Below are positions 25,488 to 33,954 of a DNA stretch of 55,362 nucleotides, piece by piece; position 1 is the first letter of the stretch, and each line of letters starts with the position of its first letter. The translations under genes and the position numbers were made by a program. The notes under the pieces are model-generated. The model did no database searches, was not told the DNA's origin, and worked only from the letters and a program-made list of their open reading frames with translations. This DNA is from DASYHS01 sp035998295 (GTDB lineage Bacteria > Pseudomonadota > Alphaproteobacteria > Azospirillales > Azospirillaceae): NCBI RefSeq assembly GCF_035998295.1, contig NZ_DASYHS010000135.1, positions 1 to 55,362 on the forward strand, given 5' to 3'.

Positions 25488-28142
25488 TCAGGCGGCCGGC
25501 CGGGCTCTTTGCCGCCACTTCGCCGCGTGCCGGGCCGCATCGACGATCGTGCGGATGTCCTCCGGCCGGATCGGCTTGCGCAGGAAGCGGGCGCCGGCCG
25601 CCTCGACCTGGGCCTGGATGTTCGCCTGGACGTCGCCGGTCAGGACGCAGGCGGAGAACTCGGGACCGAAGCGGGTGCGCAGCACGGCGATGGCGCGCAG
25701 CCCGTCGGCGCCCCCGGGCAGCCGGTAGTCGGCCAGCACGAGGTGCGGCGCCACGCCCTCGGCGTCGAGCGCGGCCAGCGCCTCGACCAGCGACGGGGCG
25801 GCAAGGACGCGGCATCCCAGGTCCTCCAGCGTCATGCGCATCGCGGACTGGACCAGGGGGTCGTCCTCGATCAGCAGCACGGGGAAGCCGGGCTTGCCGG
25901 CTTCCCCGGCCTGGCCCGTGCCCGGCGCCTCGGTCTCTGCGCCGCCGGGCATGGGGCAGGCCGGCACCTCGATCGCGAAGCGCGAGCCGCGGCCGACGGC
26001 CGAGGCGACGTCCAGGCGGTGGCCGAGCAGGTCCATCGCCCGGCGCACGATCGCGAGGCCGAGCCCATGCCCTTCCCGGCGCTCGCGGGCGGGATTGCCG
26101 ACCTGGTAGAACTCCTCGAAGATGTCGTCGAGCCGGTCGGCCGGGATGCCCGGCCCGCTGTCGTGGACCTCGATCCGGGCGAGGGCGCCGCGGCGCCGGC
26201 ACCCCAGCAGGACGCGGCCGTGCTCGGTGTAGCGGATCGCGTTGGAGACGAGGTTGCGCAACGCGCGCTCGATCAGGGTCGGGTCGCTCCACACCGTCAT
26301 GCCCGACCCCACGACCCGCAGCTCCAGCCCCTTGCTCGCCGCCGCCGCCCGGAAGTCGGTCTCGATCCGGGCGAACAGCGTCGCCGTATCGACGGGTTCG
26401 TGCCGGACGGTCGCGGCCCCCATGTCGAGGCGCGAGATGTCGAGCAGCGCGTTGAACAGCTCGACCATGGCGTCGAGCGACTGCTGCATCTGCGCGGCGA
26501 CGGCGGTCGCGCGCGGATCGGTGATCTGGGGCCGCAGCACGCCCAGCAGCAGGCTCATCGCGTTCAGCGGCTGGCGCAGGTCGTGGCTCGCCGCCGCGAG
26601 GAAGCGGGACTTGGCGTCGTCGGCCCGCTCGGCCGCCTCCTTCGCCCGCCGCAGCTCCGCCTCGATCCGCTTGGTCTCGGTGATGTCGTTCACCAGGCCG
26701 AAATAGCCGGCGACCCGGCCGCCCTCGACGATGTGGGGCACGTAGAAGATCTGGCAGTGCCGCGTGCCGAGCGGGTCGTAGTCGACCGTGCCCTCGAACC
26801 GCGCGCTCTGGCCGCGCAGCGCCAGCTCCTGGAACGGCCGCAGCATCCGGGTCGCCTCCTCGCCCAGCAGGTCGGCCAGGCGCCTGCCGACGATGTCGTC
26901 GCGCCCGGAGTCGAAGCGGCGCGCATAGGCGAGGTTGGCGTAGCGGATCACGTCCTCGGTGTCGATATAGGCGATCGGCGCGGGCACGGTCTCGATGATC
27001 ATGCGTATCCGCTCCCGGTTCAGCTCCAGCTCCTCCTGGGCGCGCTTGCGGTCGGTGATGTCGAGGCAGACGCCGATGATGCTGCGGTGCCGGCCCCGCC
27101 GGTCGCGCAGCGGCTGGCCCCGGTTCAGCCGCCAGCGGTAGCTGCCGTCGGCCGTGAGCGCACGGTACTCGTGCTCGAACGCCGTCCCCTCGCGCGCCGC
27201 GCGCCTCATCTTGTCGAGCAGGCCGGGACGGTCCTCGGGATGGATCACCTCCTGCCAGCGGTCGCCCTGCATGTCGTCGAAGCTGCGGCCGGTGAACTCC
27301 AGGGTGGGGCGGTTGACGAAGGTGGTCCGGCCCAGCTCGTCCATCAGGTAGACCATCGCCGGCAGGGCGTCGGCGATGTGGCGCAGGCGCCGTTCCCGCG
27401 TCTCCAGCGCCTGTTCGGCGCTCTTGCGCTCGGTGATGTCCTGGAACACGCACAGCAGGCCCCGGGCGCCGCCGAGATCGAGGGCGCGGCACGACACCAG
27501 CGCCCACAGCGAGGTCCCGTCGCTGCGCTCGATGCGGATCTCGATGCCCGCGGCCGCGCCGTCCCGGCCCACCGCCTCCACGAGCCGTGCCCGGTCGGCC
27601 GGATCGGCGTAGAGCTGCGAGCCGTGCATGGCGAGCAGCGCGTCGAGGTCGTATCCGACCGCGTCCCGCAGCAGCCGGTTGGCCGCCAGGATGCGCCCTT
27701 CCGCGGGCAGGGAGATCAGCGCCGGCACCGGCATCGCCTCGACGAAGGCGGCGAGGCCGGCCGGCGCTCCCGGAAGCTCCGGCGCCGCCCGCCGGCGGGC
27801 GAGCATGCCCAGGCGCAGCCTCAGCTCGCCCGGGTCGGCCGCGGCCGAGACGACGTCGTCCGCCCCGGCCGCGACGGCCGCCTCCATCGCGGCGGCATCC
27901 CCTGCGAGCGCCAGCACCGGGACCCCGGCGGCGCGCAGCGCCCGCACGGCCTCGATCCCCTCCCCGCAGGCTTCCCCCGGGACCCGCGCGACCGGGACGA
28001 CGAAGACGCACGGCCCGGCCCCCGACGCGGCGAGCGCGTCGGTCCAGGCCGCCACCGTCCGGACCGATGCCGGCGGCGGTGCGGCGAGTTCGACCAGTTG
28101 CCGTCCGCGGTGCTCCCGTTCGGCGACGACGAGGATGTTCAT
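25488..28142 (-). CDS. Hybrid sensor histidine kinase with multiple PAS domains and receiver
   Basis: An 884-residue kinase. Residues 1-115 resemble a receiver fold that has lost its phospho-aspartate. Three PAS domains follow, ending in FQDITERKSAEQ, CLDITDRKRAQEE and VNDITETKRIEAE. The dimerisation helix contains ASHDLRQPLNAM with H520; the ATPase domain shows ALRNLVSNAIRYT (N box), DSGPGIP and GHGLGLAIVRR; the C-terminal receiver has VLLIEDDPLV and acceptor D805 in LADYRLPGG. This HDLRQPL class often drives quorum, biofilm or carbon-use phosphorelays. No transmembrane segment was seen, so it is probably cytosolic. The start used is ATG 28142; ATG 28226 is in frame and would include a duplicated LQSRR. 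Confidence 0.88.
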   Translation of the reverse strand: MNILVVAEREHRGRQLVELAAPPPASVRTVAAWTDALAASGAGPCVFVVPVARVPGEACGEGIEAVRALRAAGVPVLALAGDAAAMEAAVAAGADDVVSAAADPGELRLRLGMLARRRAAPELPGAPAGLAAFVEAMPVPALISLPAEGRILAANRLLRDAVGYDLDALLAMHGSQLYADPADRARLVEAVGRDGAAAGIEIRIERSDGTSLWALVSCRALDLGGARGLLCVFQDITERKSAEQALETRERRLRHIADALPAMVYLMDELGRTTFVNRPTLEFTGRSFDDMQGDRWQEVIHPEDRPGLLDKMRRAAREGTAFEHEYRALTADGSYRWRLNRGQPLRDRRGRHRSIIGVCLDITDRKRAQEELELNRERIRMIIETVPAPIAYIDTEDVIRYANLAYARRFDSGRDDIVGRRLADLLGEEATRMLRPFQELALRGQSARFEGTVDYDPLGTRHCQIFYVPHIVEGGRVAGYFGLVNDITETKRIEAELRRAKEAAERADDAKSRFLAAASHDLRQPLNAMSLLLGVLRPQITDPRATAVAAQMQQSLDAMVELFNALLDISRLDMGAATVRHEPVDTATLFARIETDFRAAAASKGLELRVVGSGMTVWSDPTLIERALRNLVSNAIRYTEHGRVLLGCRRRGALARIEVHDSGPGIPADRLDDIFEEFYQVGNPARERREGHGLGLAIVRRAMDLLGHRLDVASAVGRGSRFAIEVPACPMPGGAETEAPGTGQAGEAGKPGFPVLLIEDDPLVQSAMRMTLEDLGCRVLAAPSLVEALAALDAEGVAPHLVLADYRLPGGADGLRAIAVLRTRFGPEFSACVLTGDVQANIQAQVEAAGARFLRKPIRPEDIRTIVDAARHAAKWRQRARPAA

Positions 28143-28168
28143 GGCGGGCGCGGTTCCTGCAGCGAAGC

Positions 28169-28198
28169 GCCGGGATTGTAGCCGCCGGGACTGTAGCC
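28169..28198. repeat. Tandem duplication, 2 x 15 bp, upstream of the hybrid kinase
   Basis: GCCGGGATTGTAGCC is followed directly by GCCGGGACTGTAGCC (one mismatch). It lies in the kinase 5' leader, or in its coding region if the earlier ATG at 28226 is used. Confidence 0.85.
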
Positions 28199-28231
28199 CT
28201 TGTCGGGGGTCCGGTTCATCGGCCATCCCAC

Positions 28232-28924
28232 CTATCCTGACGGCATAAGCCGGTCGGGGCGGAGCGAAAGGGGGCGGTGGCGCCGCTGGACCAGATAGAG
28301 GGCCGGCCGTTCGGTCATGTCCGTGACCACGAAGTCCAGCGTCGCCCGCCCGCCGGGCGGCACGTCGCCCAGCGCGAAGACCACGCTGTCGATGGGCTCG
28401 ACGGTGATCGTCGCGCGCTCGAAGGCGTCGCTGCCGGTCTGCGCCTGCGCCTGGCTGCCCTGGCCGAAGCTGAGCCCGTCGCGCCATGGGCTCGGCACCC
28501 CCGGCAGCGCCTGGAGCTCGAGGTCGAAGCCGGGCCAGATCTGGTCCGTCGCGTTGATCGCGACCTTGCGCATGGCGAAGCCGACGACATGGCCGCTGAG
28601 GATGCGGTTGGTGCGCGGGTTGCGGGGCGTCGGATCGGGGCGGCCGCGGATCACCAGCACCGCGTCGGCGGGATCGGTGATCTCCTCGACGACGACGAAC
28701 GGGTCGTCCTCGGTGCCGCTGCCGCTGGCCGACAGGATGCGGAACCCGCCGAGCTCGTCGCTGAACGTGACGCCGCCGACCGTCACAGGCTCGGCGAGGG
28801 CAGCCGGCGCGGCGGCCGGCTGGGCCGCCAGCGCCGCCGCGAGCCAACTGATCCGGAGAAGGCCGATCCGGAGAAGGCCGATCCGGAGAAGGCCGGCCCG
28901 GAGAATGAACGAGCGCATGTCCAT
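28232..28924 (-). CDS. Exported protein of unknown function
   Basis: A 230-residue protein I do not recognise. The first ~45 residues form an unusually long hydrophobic signal sequence built from LLRIG repeats, followed by an alanine-rich stretch and a probable cleavage site near ALA-EP. The mature part begins VTVGGVTFSDELGGFRILSA, contains acidic TEDDPFVVVEEITDPAD, and near residue 110 KVAINATDQIWPGFDLELQ. It looks beta-rich, with no cysteines in the mature part. ATG 28924 and 28918 are equally possible starts. It is followed on the same strand by the hybrid kinase, so the two may be cotranscribed. Confidence 0.7.
   Translation of the reverse strand: MDMRSFILRAGLLRIGLLRIGLLRISWLAAALAAQPAAAPAALAEPVTVGGVTFSDELGGFRILSASGSGTEDDPFVVVEEITDPADAVLVIRGRPDPTPRNPRTNRILSGHVVGFAMRKVAINATDQIWPGFDLELQALPGVPSPWRDGLSFGQGSQAQAQTGSDAFERATITVEPIDSVVFALGDVPPGGRATLDFVVTDMTERPALYLVQRRHRPLSLRPDRLMPSG
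28850..28909. repeat. Tandem repeat, 3 x 15 bp plus a degenerate copy, in a signal peptide
   Basis: GATCCGGAGAAGGCC occurs three times exactly (28850-28894) with a fourth diverged copy to 28909. On the minus strand it encodes LLRIG repeats in the hydrophobic core of the exported protein's signal sequence. Confidence 0.92.
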
Positions 28925-28998
28925 TCGTTACCGGTCCGGCCGCTCCGACGCCAGTGATCATAGGAGGGCGCGGTCGGGGCAGGGCCGCGCGCGGCTCG

Positions 28999-30684
28999 TC
29001 AGGCGGCGCGAATCGAGGCGAGGAACCTGTCGATCTCGGTGCCGAGCGTCCCGGCCTCATGCGACAGCTCGCGCGCCGCTCCCAGCACCTGGGCGGATGC
29101 CGCTCCGGTATGGCCGGCGGCCTGCATCACCTGGGCCACGTTCCTCGACACTTCCTGCGTTCCCGCCGCGGCCTGCTGCACGTTGCGGGAGATTTCGCCG
29201 GTCGCGGCACCCTGCTCCTCGATGGCGGCGGCGATCGCGGCCGCGACTTCGTTGATCGAGGAGATCGTCCCCCCGATTCCCTGGATCGCGGCCACGGCCG
29301 TACCGGTGGCTGCCTGGATGGAGGCGATCTGGGCCGAAATCTCCTCCGTGGCTCTCGCGGTCTGGTTGGCGAGCGACTTGACCTCGCTGGCGACGACCGT
29401 GAAGCCCTTGCCCGCCTCGCCCGCGCGCGCGGCCTCGATCGTCGCGTTCAACGCCAGCAGGTTGGTCTGCCCCGCGATGCTCTGGATCATCTGCACCACG
29501 TCGCCGACCCGCCGGGCGGCTTCGGCCAGGCCGGACACGGTGGCGTTGGTCTGTTCCGCTTCCCGGACCGCCTGGGTCGCGACGGCGGTGGACGTGGCGA
29601 CCTGCCGCGAGATCTCCTGGAGGGACGCGGCCATTTCCTCCGAGGCGGCGGCGACCGTCTGCACGTTGGCCGAGGTCTGCTCGGCGGCCGCGGCGGACGA
29701 GCCGGCTTCCCGGGTCGTCTCTTCGGCGATCTGGGACATGTCCTGCGCCGTCGCGTCCAGCTGCGTCGCGGCCGAGGTCACGGTGCGCAGGCTCTGGGAG
29801 ACTGCCGTCTCGAAGGAGCGGACGAGCTGTTCGATGGTTTCCGCACGCCGCTCCCTGACGGCGCGCGCCTCGGCCTGCTCAGCCTCCATCCGTCGGCGGG
29901 CGATCGCGCCGTCCTTGAGGATCTGTACGGCGTCGGCGATGCCGCCGATCTCGTCGGCGCGGCCCCGGTCGGGCACCTCGACGTCGTAGTCCTGACCCGC
30001 CAGACGGGTCACCACGCCGCTCATGCGCAAGAGGGGGGTGACGATGCGTCGGCTGAGCACGCCGTAGAGGATCGCGAGGAAGGCCAGCGCCATGGCTGCG
30101 ATGGCCGCGTGGGCGAAAAGGGTCATGGCGTCTGCCCGTTCGCGCGCGGACTCGACGAGACCCGAGGTCCGTTCGGCCAGCATCTCCTGGAAGCGCGCGA
30201 CGGGCGCCGTGACCTCCGCCTTGCCCCGGTCGTAGTCGGGACCATACATGAGGCCCCGGGCCTGTTCGAGATCGCCCGCGGCGACGGCGTCCATCGCCGC
30301 CTCCTCGATCGCGATCAGCGTGTCCGACTTCCGCTTGGCCTCCTCGATCAGGTCGAGTTCCTGCCGGGGCGCCCCCAGTTCGGCAAGGCGTGCGACCACG
30401 CGGTCACGCGTCGCCGTCTCCTTCACCTCGCGCCAATAGTTGTCGAAGTGCTGCCTGTCACCGAAGATCGTGTAGCGTCGCGCCTCGTTCGTCAGGTGGT
30501 CGGAGGCGCTGGCGAGGTCGAGGGCCAGTTGCTGATATTCGGTGCGCTCCCGTTCCGCCTGCCGCTCGGCCTCGATCGCCCGATCGGCCAGGATCAGGCA
30601 CGAGGCGGACAGGCAACTCAGCCCGATGGTGGCCGCATAAGCCGACTTGGTGATGGTGGATATCCGCATTTCTTGACCGATCAT
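28999..30684 (-). CDS. Methyl-accepting chemotaxis protein
   Basis: A 561-residue transducer. A transmembrane helix at about residues 13-33, a periplasmic sensor of ~150 residues, a second helix near 188-210 (LFAHAAIAAMALAFLAILYG), a HAMP domain (SRRIVTPLLRMSGVV and GRADEIGGIADAVQIL), then a cytoplasmic coiled coil. The signalling tip GQTNLLALNATIEAARAGE is perfectly conserved. There is no C-terminal NWETF-type tether for CheR. The sensor domain carries no recognised ligand motif. It ends with DRFLASIRAA. No che genes are nearby, so it feeds a chemotaxis system encoded elsewhere. Confidence 0.93.
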   Translation of the reverse strand: MIGQEMRISTITKSAYAATIGLSCLSASCLILADRAIEAERQAERERTEYQQLALDLASASDHLTNEARRYTIFGDRQHFDNYWREVKETATRDRVVARLAELGAPRQELDLIEEAKRKSDTLIAIEEAAMDAVAAGDLEQARGLMYGPDYDRGKAEVTAPVARFQEMLAERTSGLVESARERADAMTLFAHAAIAAMALAFLAILYGVLSRRIVTPLLRMSGVVTRLAGQDYDVEVPDRGRADEIGGIADAVQILKDGAIARRRMEAEQAEARAVRERRAETIEQLVRSFETAVSQSLRTVTSAATQLDATAQDMSQIAEETTREAGSSAAAAEQTSANVQTVAAASEEMAASLQEISRQVATSTAVATQAVREAEQTNATVSGLAEAARRVGDVVQMIQSIAGQTNLLALNATIEAARAGEAGKGFTVVASEVKSLANQTARATEEISAQIASIQAATGTAVAAIQGIGGTISSINEVAAAIAAAIEEQGAATGEISRNVQQAAAGTQEVSRNVAQVMQAAGHTGAASAQVLGAARELSHEAGTLGTEIDRFLASIRAA

Positions 30685-30735
30685 TGCTCAATTGCGCTTT
30701 GCAGAGACATGATCAGTCTCGGACGGACTAGGTTG

Positions 30736-31320
30736 TCATGACGTTAAGGGCCATCGCGACCATGCGGCCGGGCTGCCGTCCAGCCGGTCGCGCGGTGGCG
30801 GCGAGGGAGCCCAGGGAATGTCGAGGCTCTCGACGCCGGCTGCGAGCGCGCCCTGCGGGCCGCTCGCCCGGCGCGTCTCGGCGGTGCGGACCATGCCGCC
30901 CAGGATCATGTTGACGGTGTGCCCGTCGGACGCGAGCGGCAGGAACGCGATCTCGACCCGCCGGCCGCGATGGCCGGTCCAGGCCATGTCGCGCCGCTGG
31001 GCGACCGGCGTCGACGTCCGCGCCACCTCGCCCAGCGTGTCCAGGATCCAGTCGACATCGGCGCCGTAGTGTTCCTGCGAGACGGTCTCGCCGGTCAGGT
31101 CGCGCCCGCTCAGCTCCGCCAGCGCCGTTCCGATCAGGCGGTAGCGGTAGGCGAGGCCGCCGCCGCCGTAGCGCACCACGTCGAGCAGGAACAGGTGCGG
31201 CAGCAGGGCCCGCAGCTCCATCGGGTCGACGTCGCCCCGGCCGGGAAGCGCTCCGCCCCGGCGCTTGGCCGCCCAGTAGCGGCACAGCTCGACCAGCCTT
31301 CGATCCTTAAGAAAGTCCAT
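30736..31320 (-). CDS. PAS_5-type domain protein
   Basis: A 194-residue protein of the same type as 17658-18179: a short helical start (RRLVELCRYWAAKR), LRALLPHLFLLDVVRYGGGGLAYRYRLIGTAL as the first PAS strands (in pieces), RDLTGETVSQEHYG, and VEIAFLPLASDGHTVNMILGG. No enzymatic output is attached. The last ~35 residues are proline/arginine-rich and probably disordered. The start at 31320 follows AGAGAGG. It lies 51 bases downstream of the chemoreceptor on the same strand, transcribed first, so it could share a transcript with it. Confidence 0.75.
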   Translation of the reverse strand: MDFLKDRRLVELCRYWAAKRRGGALPGRGDVDPMELRALLPHLFLLDVVRYGGGGLAYRYRLIGTALAELSGRDLTGETVSQEHYGADVDWILDTLGEVARTSTPVAQRRDMAWTGHRGRRVEIAFLPLASDGHTVNMILGGMVRTAETRRASGPQGALAAGVESLDIPWAPSPPPRDRLDGSPAAWSRWPLTS

Positions 31321-31633
31321 CCCCCGCGACCTCTCTTCCAGACCGGCGGTCCGGCCCCACCGCTCCCGGCGGGCACGGCTCCCCCGATAGTGTGAGGTAA
31401 TTAGATCGAGAACGAAATTGTTTTCGGCACGCGGCCTGCGGGACGGCCCGTCCGGGCTCCGGAAACGGTTGCGGGCGGCACGTTGGCCGCCCGCTCCAGA
31501 TCAATCCAGTTCTGGATTCCGTTGGTCTTCGGTCAATGAAATTTATGTTCTGATTGCGTCATTCGTAGTGACGCGCTAGTCCTGCGCCGGTGGAGTCATG
31601 GATTTTACTCACCCTCCTGCTGCAAGGCTCTGG

Positions 31634-31805
31634 AGCCTTTCCTGCGGTGTTCCGCCTTTTGGGGCGGTGGCGTGCAGCGATCTATCCGGCTTACCTCCCT
31701 CGTTACTGGAGATGACTTCAGCATGCGCTCGCCTAACTGGGCTGTCAAGCGCCCCTATGACGAAAGGCGGGGCCGAAAATCGACGCGGACCGTCGCGAAA
31801 AGGCT
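31634..31805 (+). ncRNA. ssrS: Structured RNA, candidate 6S RNA
   Basis: A 172-base element whose ends pair: AGCCTTT (31634) with AAAGGCT (31799), then TGCGGTGTTCCGC (31643) with GCGGACCGTCGCG (31785), 12 of 13 paired. An inner stem joins 31663-31675 to 31721-31733 with one 2x2 loop. Between stems lies a large asymmetric internal loop (7 bases against about 51). Five G-U wobbles support the plus strand, since they would be A-C mismatches on the other. Size, closing-stem/bubble/apical-stem layout and a 5' TGTTC motif resemble 6S RNA; the name remains tentative. A weak promoter (TTGCGT 31554, TAGTCC 31577) could start a transcript near 31589. The flanking gap 31321-31633 holds only a hairpin at 31471-31494. 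Confidence 0.5.
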
Positions 31806-31849
31806 GGACAAGGTCCCTCGCTCCGGCGTATCAAGCCGCTCCCTGAGAC

Positions 31850-31926
<77 letters not shown>

Positions 31927-31936
31927 TTCTCCCTAG

Positions 31937-33199
31937 TCATAACGACCCTCGTTCGAGGGCCGCGTTCACCAGGAACAGCCCGGTCCCGACCAGGGCTGCG
32001 ACCAGCGTGCCCGAGATGCGCACGTATTGCAGGTCGCTGCCGACGGCGAGTTCCAGGCGTTCGGTGACCGTGCGCGCGTCCCAGCTCCTCACGACGTCGG
32101 AAATGAAGCGGCCGATGCCGCGCCGCCAGGGCACGACCATGCGGACCGCCAGCGCCTCGACCGCGACGTTGAGCCGGGTGCGCATCACCGGGTCGGCCTC
32201 CAGGCTCGGCCCGAAGGAGCGCAGCGCGGCGGCCGCCGCCGCGCGCATGCGGCCGTCCGGCGCGCCGAGGTCGGCGAGGATCGCGCCGCGCATCTCGTCC
32301 CACAGCCGGCCGAGCCAGGCCTGGATCTCGGGCTGCTCGAGGAGCTGGCGCTTCGCCGCCTCGACCTTCGCCCGCATCGCGGGGTCGGAGCGCAGGTCCG
32401 TGGCCAGCTCCTCGACCGCCATCTCCAGGCGGATGCGCGCGTGGCTGGCGGGGTCGAGCAGTTCGGCCAGCAGGTCGCGCACGCCCTGCGTCACCGCCTT
32501 GGCCATGCGCCGGTCGACCGTGCGCGGGATCCACCAGCCGCTCCGCTCGCCGACCAGGGCCTCGAGCCGGCCCTCGTTGCGCTCCACGTAGTCCAGGGCC
32601 GCCGCGACCATCCGCTCGATCGCGGTCTGGTGGTGGCCGCCGGCCAGCAGCACGTCGAGGACGCGGCCGAGCAGCGGCGCCACCTCGACCGAACGCAGCT
32701 TTTCGCCCTGCGCCTGGACGAAGAAGTTCCGCAGCTCCCGGTCCTCGACCGAGCGGATCAGCCCGGGCAGGCTCGCGACCAGCCGGTCGGCGACGGCCTC
32801 GGCGTTGCCGGGCCGCGCCAGCCACGCCGCGAGCCGGGACGCCGGGTCGAGCGCGCGCAGCCGCGCGACCACCAGGTCGGGGTCGAGGAAGTTGCGCTCG
32901 ACGAACCGGCCCAGGCCGTCGCCGATGCGGTCCTTGTTGCGCGGCACGATCGCCGTGTGCGGGATCGGCAGCCCCAGGGGGTGCCGGAACAGCGCCGTCA
33001 CCGCGAACCAGTCGGCGAGCGCGCCGACCACCGCGGCTTCCGCCGCCGCGCGCAGCAGCAGGACCCAGAACCCGGGTTGGGGAACGAATTTCAAGGCGAC
33101 GAACAGCAGCGCCATCAGCACCAGCAGCCCGGTCGCCAGCGCCCGGTTGCGATACAGCGCCCGCCGTGCGCCCGCGTCCGAATCGAGATCGAAGCTCAT
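31937..33199 (-). CDS. DUF445 family membrane protein
   Basis: A 420-residue protein with the YjiN/DUF445 layout. Two N-terminal hydrophobic segments (residues ~15-60: LATGLLVLMALLFVALKFV and VLLLRAAAEAAVVGALADWFAV), the signature ALFRHPLGLPIPHTAIVPRNKDRIGDGLG in pieces, a long helical soluble region, and a final transmembrane helix (TLVAALVGTGLFLVNAALE). The function of the family is unknown. ATG 33199 has GGTGG before it; 33226 is an alternative with nine unconserved residues. Confidence 0.88.
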   Translation of the reverse strand: MSFDLDSDAGARRALYRNRALATGLLVLMALLFVALKFVPQPGFWVLLLRAAAEAAVVGALADWFAVTALFRHPLGLPIPHTAIVPRNKDRIGDGLGRFVERNFLDPDLVVARLRALDPASRLAAWLARPGNAEAVADRLVASLPGLIRSVEDRELRNFFVQAQGEKLRSVEVAPLLGRVLDVLLAGGHHQTAIERMVAAALDYVERNEGRLEALVGERSGWWIPRTVDRRMAKAVTQGVRDLLAELLDPASHARIRLEMAVEELATDLRSDPAMRAKVEAAKRQLLEQPEIQAWLGRLWDEMRGAILADLGAPDGRMRAAAAAALRSFGPSLEADPVMRTRLNVAVEALAVRMVVPWRRGIGRFISDVVRSWDARTVTERLELAVGSDLQYVRISGTLVAALVGTGLFLVNAALERGSL

Positions 33200-33209
33200 C
33201 CACCACCCG

Positions 33210-33264
33210 GCGCGTCGGCGCTCCACTACTGACGCGTCGGCGCCTCGCTACCGACGCGTCAGCG
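33210..33264. repeat. Imperfect tandem repeat, ~22-bp period, 2.5 copies
   Basis: GACGCGTCGGCG-like cores recur at 33210, 33231 and 33253. The block fills the space between the DUF445 start and the end of the upstream minus-strand gene and reaches into the latter's stop codon. Confidence 0.8.
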
Positions 33265-33603
33265 ACCCACGGTCTCCAGTTGCGCGGCGATGGCCGGCCG
33301 GGCGGTTCGGTGCGCCGCGGCCACGTGGGTGGTTCCGTTCACGGCCCAATGGACCGCCTCGTCCAGCCGGTCGCCTTCGAGCACTCTCAACAGGCGAACC
33401 TCGCGCCGGTCGCGCCCGGTGCCCGCTTCTATCGCATAGACATGGGTCCAGGTTCCGTGGCGGCGATGGACCACCACGTAGAGCGCCTCGCACGCGTCGG
33501 CGCAGCGCCGGGTCGGCCGGAGCCGGGTCGCGGCGTGGACGGCGACGTCCCCGGGTTCGAGGACGAGTGCGGCGGGAGTGTTGGTTATCGATACGTCCGG
33601 CAT
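33259..33603 (-). CDS. Hypothetical protein
   Basis: A 114-residue protein I do not recognise. It begins MPDVSITNTPAALVLEPGDV and carries three cysteine-free basic segments after RRCADACEALYVVVHRRHG (a single CxxxC). It ends in a helix AHRTARPAIAAQLETVGR. ATG 33603 has GGAGGG 11 bases upstream; an upstream ATG at 33714 would add 37 poorly conserved residues. It is divergent from the pseudokinase gene across a 351-base gap and could be part of the same stress response, but this is only positional. Confidence 0.5.
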   Translation of the reverse strand: MPDVSITNTPAALVLEPGDVAVHAATRLRPTRRCADACEALYVVVHRRHGTWTHVYAIEAGTGRDRREVRLLRVLEGDRLDEAVHWAVNGTTHVAAAHRTARPAIAAQLETVGR

Positions 33604-33864
33604 GTTTATCGTTACCCTCCAAGGCCCTTGCCGAAGAGGGTTGACGCAGCAGGCACTGTCCCGTTTTGTTGCCGGAACGGCCACATCGTCTTCGCTGTCC
33701 GCGGAGACCACCACCTTGCCCGGGATGGCAGGTTGGTGTTGGGCGTCAACCCAAACTCAGGATGCGCTTAGACGTCTACACGCTTCCCGCCCGGCCCGCA
33801 AGCGATCTCGCCGGGGTGCATGCGACCGTCGGCGGCGTGCGGGGAGGGGTAGACCAATCCGTCT

Positions 33865-33889
33865 GGAACTTTCCCCGCGCGGGTGCGTT
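33865..33889 (+). promoter_or_regulatory. EcfG (general stress sigma) type promoter
   Basis: GGAAC at 33865-33869 and CGTT at 33886-33889 are separated by exactly 16 bases, the consensus of the alphaproteobacterial EcfG sigma factor (GGAAC-N16/17-CGTT). The start codon of the histidine-kinase-like gene lies 65 bases downstream. The rest of the 33604-33954 gap contains no gene. Confidence 0.7.
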
Positions 33890-33954
33890 TCGGGACTGGC
33901 CCGACCGGGTTACCGCCGCCGGCCGCGCTACTCCGATGGAAGAATTGCGCCTCC

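Noticed and set aside
25268..26455. Plus-strand frame with a GAGAGGAA ribosome-like site
   Set aside because: The first 60 codons look fairly protein-like, but the rest is antisense to the hybrid kinase, and no family was recognised. A short gene would need a stop that does not exist there.
28850..28909. CRISPR array
   Set aside because: The units are directly adjacent with no spacers and are part of a coding sequence; the same holds for 36443-36484 and 44823-44906.
31471..31494. GCGGGCGGC/GCCGCCCGC hairpin as a terminator
   Set aside because: The stem is perfect, but there is no T-run on either strand; it may be only local structure in the leader of the PAS_5 gene.
33767..33954. Small gene upstream of the pseudokinase
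   Set aside because: The open frames beginning near 33767 run through the EcfG-type promoter and into the kinase in another frame, with no ribosome site or recognisable product.
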